Source: Symbiodinium natans (lineage: Eukaryota; Sar; Dinophyceae; Suessiales; Symbiodiniaceae). From it: 11,986 bases of DNA. Positions within the stretch are counted from its first letter, which is position 1. Each line of letters begins with the position of its first letter. This document shows positions 6,741 through 11,986 of the stretch, piece by piece. The notes below the pieces were generated by a model. The model was not told the origin of the DNA, did no database searches, and saw only the letters and a program-made list of their open reading frames with translations. Made by a program: the position numbers and the translations under genes. The stretch covers positions 400,624-412,609 of the forward strand of contig CAJNDS010002460.1 in NCBI GenBank assembly GCA_905221605.1, given 5' to 3'.

Positions 6741-7003
6741 GCCGTTCGCAAGCTCTAAATAGCGAAAAAAAACAGCATTTATGCCGGAACTACTGAAAAT
6801 AGCAGCATTTCTGAGTTTCCAGAGATGCTGCAGATACTGTATATAGCAGCAGTTCTGCGCTTTCAGAGGCTGGAAATATTGTACATTGCAGCATTTCTGA
6901 GTTTCCAGAGGCTGTAAATACTGTAAATAGCAGCATTTCTGCACTTTCAGAGGCTTGAAACACTGTAAAAAGCAGCATTTCTGAGTTCCCGGAGGCTGCA
7001 AAT
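6729..7003 (-). repeat. 42-bp tandem repeat, alternating subtypes (84-bp higher-order unit)
   Basis: GCAGCATTTCTG begins units at 6729, 6802, 6846, 6888, 6930 and 6972, with a weaker copy at 6772. The last intervals are 42 bp each. Units at 6802, 6888 and 6972 carry CTGAGTT(T/C)CC and those at 6846 and 6930 carry CTGCRCTTTC, so two types alternate. The unit is a multiple of three and is open on the minus strand as a 14-residue repeat like QPLETQKCCYLQY. A minus frame of about 219 codons (6573-7232) spans it but also crosses C runs, so I do not call a gene. Confidence 0.85.
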
Positions 7004-7046
7004 CAATGATCTTGGCAGTAGAAGTTTCAAAAAAATTCGAGACTCT

Positions 7047-7276
7047 GAAGCAAGCCGACTCAAAAAAAAGCGGGGGGGTTGGAGGTGCACCCCACCCCCC
7101 CCCCCCATTCTCAAACAAAATGCTCGCGTCAGAGGCGTCGAAAAGATGCGTATGCTTTGAAGCAAGCTGGCACGACTGAACCCCCGCCCCCCCCCCCCCC
7201 TCCCCCCATGTGCAAACACAATGCTCGCACAATGGGTTTCGAAAAGATTCGTATGCTTTGAAGCAAGCTAGTACGT
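7047..7276 (+). repeat. diverged direct repeat with C runs
   Basis: The core AAAAGATKCGTATGCTTTGAAGCAAGCT with an upstream C run and ATGCTCGC occurs twice (7091-7174, 7187-7276). A partial third copy (CTCTGAAGCAAGC) is near 7044. Spacings of GAAGCAAGC are 112 and 101 bp. Confidence 0.75.
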
Positions 7277-7399
7277 CTTCTTCCTTGCCTTATTTCTTTT
7301 GTTTGTTCTTTCTTTGTTCTTTCTTTCTTTCTTGATTTCTTCCTTCCTTCCCTCCCTCCCTCATTCTCGCCCTCCCTCCCTCCCCTTCCCTCTCTCCTT
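7276..7399 (+). repeat. polypyrimidine tract (CTTT/CCTT/CCCT)
   Basis: About 120 bp, almost only C and T, shifting from TTTC-rich to CCCT-rich. It could form triplex DNA. Confidence 0.85.
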
Positions 7400-7444
7400 C
7401 GGAAGAACAGCACAATTACTTCTTGATCCTAAATAAAGAATTCG

Positions 7445-7456
7445 TTGAGCCAAAAT
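7445..7456 (-). other. 12-base spliced-leader match
   Basis: The minus strand reads ATTTTGGCTCAA, an exact 12-base match to the inner 3' part of the dinoflagellate spliced leader. The final G is C here and the 5' half does not match. Possible relic; weaker than the one near gag. Confidence 0.3.
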
Positions 7457-7466
7457 AAATTTTCTT

Positions 7467-7493
7467 TGATCCTAAATAACTTGTTTGATCCGC
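7467..7493 (-). repeat. right terminal inverted repeat
   Basis: Ends TTGATCCGC; a further direct copy of TTGATCCTAAATA lies just inside, near 7423-7436. Confidence 0.5.
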
Positions 7494-7508
7494 ATGCCTA
7501 CCCGAAAT

Positions 7509-7607
7509 AAACCCTACTGAGCCCTAAACCCTAAACCTTACTGAACCCTAAACCCTAAACCCTGCAACCTACTGAACCCTAAACCCTAAACCCTAAACAC
7601 TAAATCC
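7509..7607 (-). repeat. telomere array with CTACTGA variants
   Basis: CCCTAAA units interrupted by CTACTGA and TTACTGA, same strand and variant as at 6491-6567. Confidence 0.9.
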
Positions 7608-7624
7608 CATGGGATGGGCCCCGC

Positions 7625-7677
7625 CTTCAGCTCCTCATGGCTCAGGCCGGCGCTTTCCGCCTTCTTTTCCTCAACGG
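7625..7677 (-). CDS. candidate Lys/Glu-rich exon, AG...GC bounded
   Basis: The minus strand shows CCCCCTCAG as acceptor, two phase bases, then 17 codons VEEKKAESAGLSHEELK and a GC donor (CTGAAG|GCGGGG). Third positions are almost all G or C. Charged and helix-prone; no family recognised. It fits as an upstream exon of the terminal exon at 6035-6085. Confidence 0.5.
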
Positions 7678-7683
7678 CTGAGG

Positions 7684-7856
7684 GGGTTTAGGGTTTAGGG
7701 TTTAGGGTTTAGGGTTTAGGGTTTAGGGCTAGGGTTTGGGGTTTGGGGTTTAGGGCTTAGGGTTTAAGGTTTAGGGTTTCGGGTTGAGTTTAAGGTTTAG
7801 GGTTTGCGGCTTAGTAGTTAGTTTGGGGTTTGGGGTGTATTTAGGAGGGTTAGGGT
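7684..7856 (+). repeat. telomere array, TTTAGGG, decaying rightward
   Basis: The first seven units are perfect, then variants increase (TTTGGGG, TTTAAGG, TTTCGGG). Confidence 0.92.
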
Positions 7857-7926
7857 GTAGTCTTATGATGATGGTTGTTAATAGAATTCACGGTTTTGTT
7901 GCTCAAGTGCGATTTTTGCGATTGTG

Positions 7927-7958
7927 AGTGTTGGTAGCATCGCATTATGACCAACACT
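7927..7958. repeat. 9-bp stem-loop
   Basis: AGTGTTGGT (7927-7935) pairs perfectly with ACCAACACT (7950-7958) across a 14-nt loop. The surrounding island (7860-8005) is A/T-richer and shows no convincing exon. Confidence 0.6.
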
Positions 7959-8006
7959 TTGCGAGACTATGTTGAAATGTGTGGTCTCTTCCGTGGGAGG
8001 AAAGTA

Positions 8007-8072
8007 AACCCTAAACCCCTGTACCCTAAACCCCAAAGTAAACCCTAAACCCTGAACCCTAAGCACCTGAAC
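8007..8072 (-). repeat. degenerate telomere array, CCCTAAA
   Basis: About seven units with CCCCAAA and CCCTGAA variants. Confidence 0.85.
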
Positions 8073-8128
8073 CCTCTGATGCCCCTGAAGCCCCTGATTC
8101 CTGAACCCACAGATAGCGCCCTGGAGTG

Positions 8129-8208
8129 GTTGGGGTTTAGGGTTTAAGGTTTAGGGTTGAGGGTTGAGGGTTTGGGGTTTAGGGTTTATGGTTTAGGGTT
8201 GAGGGATT
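8129..8208 (+). repeat. telomere array, TTTAGGG with TTGAGGG variants
   Basis: About 11 units. The following island, 8209-8297, shows no clear exon. Confidence 0.88.
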
Positions 8209-8297
8209 GGGGAAGCATCGGAGCCACAAAACCCTGCACTCAAACGCTCAAAGTCCTCAAACCGACATCGAACCCTAAGTCCAAAGCCGCGAGCCCG

Positions 8298-8391
8298 AAA
8301 CCCTAAACCCTAAACCCCAAACCCTAAACCCTACTATACCCTATACCCTAAACCCTTACACTCTACACCCTAAACCCTAAACCCTAAACCC
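8298..8391 (-). repeat. telomere array, CCCTAAA
   Basis: About 13 units, with CCCTATA and CCCTTACA-type variants in the middle. Confidence 0.9.
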
Positions 8392-8395
8392 TGGC

Positions 8396-8440
8396 CTTCT
8401 TGACTTCCTTCTTCGGCTTCGTGGCTTCGGCGGCCTCCTG
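8396..8440 (-). CDS. candidate 45-nt Lys/Glu-rich exon, AG...GC bounded
   Basis: The minus strand shows GTATCACCAG as acceptor and then exactly 15 codons, QEAAEATKPKKEVKK. A GC donor (AAG|GCCAGG) merges into TTTAGGG units. Ala/Lys/Glu-rich, like the exon at 7625-7677. An alternative acceptor 3 nt further in (CAGCAG) would drop one residue. Confidence 0.5.
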
Positions 8441-8462
8441 CTGGTGATACCCTTACGAAGTT

Positions 8463-8520
8463 CAGGGTTTAGGGTTTAGGGTTTAGGGTTTCGGGTTTAC
8501 AGTTTAGGGTTTAGGGTTCA
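8463..8520 (+). repeat. telomere array, TTTAGGG
   Basis: About eight units with TTTCGGG and TTTACAG variants. A degenerate run also lies at 8577-8618. Confidence 0.9.
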
Positions 8521-8664
8521 GGGCTGCTTGGAATCGACATCCCTCGGGCTGTAGGGCTCAGAGCTTTGCACTTGGGTGTTTAGGGTCTAAGGTTTAGGGT
8601 GTCGGGTTTAGGGTTCCGTGAACGGCACGTCGAAGAAGGGATGGAAGGCAACAGAAGAGCCAAC

Positions 8665-8689
8665 CTACTAACTTGGTAGCCCAGTAACC
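8665..8689 (-). repeat. copy 1 of a 25-bp repeat (minus-strand GYW motif)
   Basis: Agrees with 9600-9624 at 20 of 25 bases. On the minus strand both read GGTTACTGG...CCAAG, giving GYWATK and GYWLAK. Confidence 0.5.
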
Positions 8690-8727
8690 ATATTATGATA
8701 AGGGCACCCTTTTGTTGGGTGGTTACT

Positions 8728-8786
8728 AACCCTAAACCCTAAACCCTAAACCGTAAACCCTAAACCCTAAACCCTAAACGCTAACC
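8728..8786 (-). repeat. telomere array, CCCTAAA
   Basis: Eight units, one CCGTAAA and one CGCTAAC. Confidence 0.93.
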
Positions 8787-8794
8787 CCTGCACA

Positions 8795-8877
8795 AGACTC
8801 TGCCATCTGGCTGAGATATACGCAGAACCCTCAACTGACCCTACGGGCAGCCCCCAAAGGCATCTTGATCATCGGCC
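8795..8877 (+). other. exon-like open island, plus strand
   Basis: The plus frame reads DSAIWLRYTQNPQLTLRAAP, then KGILIIGHP. An acceptor-like GATATACGCAG ends at 8825 and a GC-type donor could follow CCCAAAG at 8859. Coding-like; unrecognised. Confidence 0.35.
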
Positions 8878-9095
8878 ACCCTACACCCTAAACCCTGAAC
8901 CGTAAACCTTAACCCTGAACCCCTATATCCTAAACCCCTAAACCCCAAACCCTAAACCCCAAACCCTAACCCCCAAAACCCTGAACCCTAAACCCCTAAA
9001 CCCCTAAACACCTAAACCCCTAAACCCCTAAACCCCTAAACCCCTAAACCCCTAAACCCCTAAAGCCCTAAACCCCAAACCCTAAACCCCAAACA
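8878..9095 (-). repeat. telomere array containing a homogeneous eight-base variant, CCCCTAAA
   Basis: The left part is degenerate. From about 8987 to 9068 the unit is CCCCTAAA (eight bases), about ten copies with one CACCTAAA. The right part is CCCCAAA/CCCTAAA. Confidence 0.93.
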
Positions 9096-9119
9096 CATAT
9101 CAAGCCTCCCCGTGGCGTC

Positions 9120-9188
9120 CTGCACAGGCTCTGCTGATTCGATCTCCGGCTTCACAGCTTCTTTCGTGACGAAGTGCCCAAACTTCGG
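9120..9188 (-). other. exon-like island, minus strand, Lys/Glu-rich
   Basis: The open frame reads KFGHFVTKEAVKPEIESAEP, then VQ, ending at a possible GA donor (CAG|GACGCC). Same composition as the exons at 8396 and 7625. Acceptor not certain (CTCGAACCGAAG or CACGAAAG). Confidence 0.4.
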
Positions 9189-9206
9189 TTCGAGGCCCTT
9201 CCTCGT

Positions 9207-9321
9207 TTGGGGTTTGGGGTTTAGGGTTAGGGTTTAGGGTTTAGGGTTTAGGGTTTAGGGTTTAGGGTTTAGGGTTTAGGGTTTAGGGTTTAGGGTTTAG
9301 GGTTTAGGGTTTAGGGTTTAG
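9207..9321 (+). repeat. telomere array, TTTAGGG x16
   Basis: One of the most uniform arrays; only the first units vary. Confidence 0.96.
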
Positions 9322-9392
9322 CGGGTGTATTGCCCGCCATGCGACCACCAGAGAGGAGAGATCTCAGGCGGGCCCGGGAGCAAGCGAAGTGC
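9322..9392 (+). other. exon-like open island, plus strand
   Basis: The frame GVLPAMRPPERRDLRRAREQ continues AKC and ends in TAG where it meets the next array. Arg-rich and coding-like; alternative frames are also open. Confidence 0.25.
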
Positions 9393-9453
9393 TAGGGTGT
9401 AGGGTGTAGGGTGTAGGGTTTAGGGTTTAGGGTTTAGGGTTTCGGGTTCAGGG
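9393..9453 (+). repeat. telomere array, TTTAGGG with TGTAGGG variants
   Basis: Eight to nine units. The first three to four are TGTAGGG, a locally spread variant. Confidence 0.92.
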
Positions 9454-9580
9454 TGCAGACAGGGCAGTCGGGGATGCAGGATCTTCACTTAGTGGAGAGC
9501 TGTCCATTGCCACGCGGGAAGCAAAGCCCTAAACCCTTGAAATAAAGTTTCTAGGGACCCTTGAACCCTAAAACGCAATA

Positions 9581-9650
9581 GAGGGCTTGTAGTCCTCGGC
9601 TGCTACCTTGGCAAGCCAGTAACCTGCAGTCAGAAAAATCTTGCGCCCTT
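9581..9650 (-). other. exon-like island, minus strand
   Basis: The acceptor-like TTTCTGACTGCAG is followed by the frame GYWLAKVAAEDYKPSIAF and TAG, the stop arising at the edge of a degenerate repeat. It includes copy 2 of the 25-bp repeat (9600-9624). Confidence 0.35.
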
Positions 9651-9699
9651 TCCTGCATTTAGAGTATACTGTTCACCCCTCAACACCTAAACCCTGAAC

Positions 9700-10128
9700 C
9701 CTAGCGTTCATTCAGGGTTCACTTGCGGAACACGAGGGCTGTGTGCGACTGTTTTTCTGAAGCCGAGGGGCCCAGAACCCTTCGGAAGTTTTGGCTTTAC
9801 AGTCGGGCTTAGGGTGCAAGGTACTGTTGCACAAGAGTCAATTACTCTTAGAACCCCGTCGCTCACACAGAAGGTGGACCCTTATGAATAGAATAGGATC
9901 ATCTCACAAGGAAGGCCTCCTTTAGATGAGGTCCCTATTTGGATCAACCCCAAAAGGCTATACATTTGTGAGGACGCGATAGAGACGCGGCAACTGCCAA
10001 ACACCACAACAATACACCCAAAGACCCTCGCACGGTCCTGAACTACAGTAAACCCCAAAGTACCATTTGCTGCAGAACCCCCAAATAGTATTATTCCTTA
10101 TCAGGGTAGTGTAGAAAGCCCTAGACAC
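9700..10128 (+). other. longest unique stretch in the mosaic, with a 50-codon open frame
   Basis: Few telomere units occur here. A plus-strand frame from 9892 to a TGA at 10039-10041 reads in its middle PPLDEVPIWINPKRLYICED. It has no ATG, and its codon third positions are less G/C-biased than the minus-strand exons. It could be an exon or an old coding remnant. Nothing else recognised. Confidence 0.3.
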
Positions 10129-10167
10129 TAAACCTAAACCCTAAACCCTAGACCCTAAACCCTAAGC
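10129..10167 (-). repeat. short telomere array, CCCTAAA
   Basis: Five units, one CCCTAGA. Confidence 0.9.
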
Positions 10168-10261
10168 CGCAGCTTTCTTTAATTTGTTGGGGTTCTTGAA
10201 GCAAATAGTAGCAAACCCGCAAGCTCTAGATATGCGCTAGTGAAGGCCAAAGCCACACGAT

Positions 10262-10330
10262 CTTGCAGGCATCCACATACTTGTGGTCGTTCTTCAAGTC
10301 AGCCACCTCCACAGCAGACAAGATAATCCC
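10262..10330 (-). other. exon-like island, minus strand
   Basis: The open frame reads GIILSAVEVADLKNDHKYVD, then ACKIVWLW, stopping at TAG (10226-10228). The part VADLKNDHKYVDACK has G/C-rich third positions. Possible acceptor CTTGTCTGCTGTGGAG; the donor is unclear (GT after AAGATC). It would be the most upstream recognisable exon of the minus-strand gene ending at 6035. Confidence 0.4.
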
Positions 10331-10553
10331 TGTTAACGACTGCTAGTGTAAGGGTGAAAATCCCAATCCACAGCACGCAAGGACCTCAAACCCCAAAACC
10401 CTGCACCCTGAGACAGACACCCTTGCACTCTCCGCGTTAAGCATAATTTCGGGGACAACACGTCGTGCAAGAGGGGGGGGGGGAGGGAGGGGTTCCACAT
10501 CTCTCCGACCCTGGACCTGGTGAGCACCATGTTTCTGCACTCTGGAAGCCAGG
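10331..10553. other. unique island with a G run
   Basis: Minus-strand frames of about 65 codons are open across it in two registers, without motifs. A run of G with A breaks lies at 10470-10492. No feature supported. Confidence 0.3.
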
Positions 10554-10582
10554 GGTTTAGGGTTTAGGGTTTAGGGTTTAGG
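10554..10582 (+). repeat. last telomere array before the GC-rich block, TTTAGGG x4
   Basis: Four perfect units. Confidence 0.93.
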
Positions 10583-10653
10583 TCGAAGCCAGAACTGCCA
10601 CATCCGAGAAAGGTAGCCCTGCCTTCAACAAGCAAGTAACGTCCCTAAAGCTG

Positions 10654-10676
10654 CCCCCCCCCCCCCCCCCCCCCCC
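10654..10676 (+). repeat. C23 homopolymer
   Basis: An uninterrupted run of 23 C. Its true length is uncertain because such runs are prone to sequencing error. Confidence 0.85.
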
Positions 10677-10706
10677 AAATCTCCCCAACCCTAAGAACCC
10701 TAAACC

Positions 10707-10748
10707 CGCCCGCCACCCCACTCTCTTGTCTTTTGGGGTAGGCGGGCG
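10707..10748. repeat. GC-rich stem-loop, 14-bp stem
   Basis: CGCCCGCCACCCCA (10707-10720) pairs with 10734-10748 over 14 bp with a single bulged A, around a pyrimidine loop. AGGCGGGCG recurs at about 10787. It may be a transcription or processing signal, or simply repeat structure. Confidence 0.65.
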
Positions 10749-11029
10749 CTGGTCGAGCGCTCAGTGAGACCCTGCGAGGGAGCCCCAGGCGGGCGACCGA
10801 GCTGGCCTCCAGGCTGGCTTACCCCCCAGGCAGGCACAGGCCGAGTCAGCAGTTGTTAGTGTCCCTATTTTGTCCTGCATTGGACGGCCCCCTGGGACGG
10901 CGCCTTGAGACCCCTGGTCCATCACCCCCGTCCGCTGGGTCCAGGATCAGGGGCCGTTTTGTTGGGGCAGGCAGGGCTGCCCTGGTCCCTGACCGCGGCC
11001 CCCTTCTTGGTCCTGGCCCTCCCCTAGGT

Positions 11030-11236
11030 CCGACCCTGACTCCTGGCCCTGGCCCTGACCCCTAACCTCTGGCCCCTGGCCCCTGGCCCCTGGCCCTCCC
11101 TGGCCCTGGCCCTGGCCCTGGCCTGGCCCTGGCCCTGGCCCTGGCCTGGCCCTGGCCCTGGCCCGCCCTGGCCCTGGCCGTGCCTGTCCTGGCCCTGGCC
11201 CTGGCTTTGGCCCTGGTCCTGGCCCTGGCCCTGGCG
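11030..11236 (+). repeat. GGCCCT hexamer minisatellite with a GGCCCCT heptamer block
   Basis: About 30 units. Heptamers (GGCCCCT) fill about 11068-11094 and hexamers the rest, with GGCCTGGC-type shifts. Frames through it code only Pro/Gly or Ala/Leu low complexity and are not called as genes. The flanking 10750-11029 is GC-rich and holds no recognised gene. Confidence 0.93.
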
Positions 11237-11244
11237 TCATCTTA

Positions 11245-11520
11245 CCCCCTTGCGCCAGTTTCCGGCTCTCCCTCTGGCTTTAGCCCCTTCGCGCCAACCC
11301 AATCTGTCCTGTTTCGCTTCACTTTGTGCCTGGTCCTGACCCTGGTTCGGCACCCCACCTTACCCCGTTCGCGCCAAGCCAAGCTACCAGCCCGTGGTTT
11401 TTGGTTAACCCAAGCTGTTCACTTTGTGTTCTTCCTGACTGGAGCCCCTTCACGCCAACCAAGCCTCGCTGCCTTTCTCTGTTCCTGGCCCATCCCTGAG
11501 CCCCTTCGCGCCAACCCAAG
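11245..11520 (+). repeat. five spaced copies of CCCCTTCGCGCCAA
   Basis: Copies start near 11245, 11284, 11363, 11445 and 11501, several followed by CCCAAGCTGT-like sequence. Intervals are 39, 79, 82 and 56 bp. Between them TTCACTTTGTG is also repeated (11319, 11420). A decayed tandem repeat with a unit near 40 or 80 bp is likely. Confidence 0.75.
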
Positions 11521-11717
11521 CTGTCTTCACGGACCCTGCCTCGTTTCCGTTCCACGCACCTTGTGGAAATCCCCAAAAAGGGTGTGAGTGCTGACTCATG
11601 TGATGCTTTGTAAAAAAATAAAAGGTCTTAACTCCTTGAGAGTTGTAAGTGGGCGGTCTTGGGGTGGGTAGGTCTGCAGACTACCGCGCGCTCCCAAAGC
11701 GCGCTCCCGTCTGGCAC
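11521..11717. other. unique stretch with small repeats
   Basis: Holds AAAAAAATAAAA near 11613, a near-palindrome GGTAGGTCTGCAGACTACC (11667-11685) and a direct repeat GCGCGCTCCC x2 (11686-11708). No gene seen. Confidence 0.5.
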
Positions 11718-11718
11718 G

Positions 11719-11825
11719 CCCTAAACCCTAAACCCTAAACCCTAAACCCTAAACCCTAAACCCTAAACCCTAAACCCTAAACCCTAGACCCTAAACCCTA
11801 AACCCTAAACCCTAAACCCTAAACC
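11719..11825 (-). repeat. interstitial telomere array, CCCTAAA x15
   Basis: Fifteen units, one CCCTAGA. Confidence 0.96.
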
Positions 11826-11872
11826 GCCCCAAGCCCGATTTGAGGGACTCCGAGCCTCTTTGCCCTTGGCAG

Positions 11873-11915
11873 AACGCTCCTGAGACGGGGGATCGTGGGA
11901 CTTACAGCTCAGGGA
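11873..11915 (+). CDS. candidate 43-nt exon, AG...GT bounded, plus strand
   Basis: CCTCTTTGCCCTTGGCAG is an excellent acceptor. Fourteen codons (NAPETGDRGTYSSG) and one phase base follow. A GT donor (GTATAGGG) begins the next telomere array. The island sits between opposed arrays. Unrecognised. Confidence 0.35.
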
Positions 11916-11917
11916 GT

Positions 11918-11986
11918 ATAGGGTTTAGGGTTTAGGGTTTAGGGCTTAGGGTTTAGGGCTTAGGGTTTAGGGTTTAGGGTTTTGGG
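11918..11986 (+). repeat. interstitial telomere array, TTTAGGG, cut by the window end
   Basis: About ten units with two to three CTTAGGG variants. It continues past the window, so no chromosome end is shown here. Confidence 0.94.

Larger units (their letters stand above)
6632..7493. mobile_element. candidate non-autonomous transposon with terminal inverted repeats
   Basis: The left end (6632-6660) and right end (7467-7493) are imperfect inverted repeats: both start GCGGATCAA from outside and continue to ATTTRGGATCA, agreeing at about 22 of 27 aligned bases with a 2-nt gap. Inside are a 42-bp tandem repeat, a direct-repeated segment with C runs and a polypyrimidine tract. No transposase is visible, so the element would depend on another one. 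No target duplication was identified. The same variant telomere array flanks both sides, which argues for insertion into an existing array. Alternatives: a foldback element or an assembly of simple repeats. Confidence 0.45.

Noticed and set aside
6573-7232. A 219-codon minus-strand protein
   Set aside because: It crosses C homopolymers and the 42-bp repeat, all frames are open there, and no domain was recognised; kept only as part of the element.
7894-7907. Spliced-leader relic at GTTGCTCAAG, plus strand
   Set aside because: Only the last seven bases match without a gap.
1910-9321. CRISPR array or bacterial repeat system
   Set aside because: Units are seven-base telomere repeats in tandem without regular spacers, in a eukaryotic context.
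10947-11240. Pro/Gly-rich protein of about 97 codons, minus strand
   Set aside because: It is the translation of the GGCCCT minisatellite; any frame of such a repeat stays open.
1910-11986. A true chromosome end
   Set aside because: Arrays occur in both orientations with unique DNA on both sides, and the window ends inside an array.

Overview
This looks like eukaryotic nuclear DNA, most probably from a dinoflagellate (Symbiodiniaceae-like). Four things point that way. The repeat that dominates the window is the seven-base telomere unit TTTAGGG/CCCTAAA. The one long open frame resembles the gag part of Ty1/copia-type retrotransposons common in Symbiodiniaceae. A sequence like the dinoflagellate spliced leader lies upstream of that gag on the same strand. 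Short exon-like stretches carry GT, GC or GA donor sites, which is the relaxed donor rule of dinoflagellates. The family and organism calls rest on recognition, not on a database search.

Layout. Positions 1-1908 hold the 5' part of a minus-strand retroelement: gag at 11-1642, ending at a TGA inside its best conserved block, with a leader behind it that carries a spliced-leader-like relic at 1826-1844. At 1908-1910 the element abuts a perfect CCCTAAA x8 array. From 1910 to about 10580 the window is a mosaic of roughly 35 interstitial telomere-repeat arrays, 30-220 bp each, in both orientations. They are separated by unique islands, mostly 60-150 bp. Many islands read as small exons (about 40-80 nt) rich in Lys and Glu codons with G/C at third positions. 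Several have a pyrimidine-rich ...AG in front and GT, GC or GA behind. On the minus strand the islands at about 10300, 9620, 9150, 8420, 7650 and 6060 could form one gene with a Lys/Glu-rich tail and a TAA stop at 6035-6037. Islands at 5150, 4440, 3640, 3060, 2860 and 2360 could belong to a second gene. The telomere arrays would then be intron filler. This is an inference from sequence and needs transcript data.

An island of about 860 bp (6632-7493) is unlike the rest. Imperfect terminal inverted repeats bound it, and it contains a 42-bp tandem repeat with alternating subtypes, long C runs and a polypyrimidine tract. It sits inside a telomere array that carries the same CTACTGA variant on both sides, so it is probably an inserted mobile element.

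From 10583 to 11717 telomere repeats stop and G+C rises: a C23 run, a strong stem-loop, a GGCCCT/GGCCCCT minisatellite and five spaced copies of a CCCCTTCGCGCCAA-like motif. The window closes with two opposed telomere arrays around one more exon-like island. No rRNA, tRNA or CRISPR array was seen, and the only complete long protein frame is gag.
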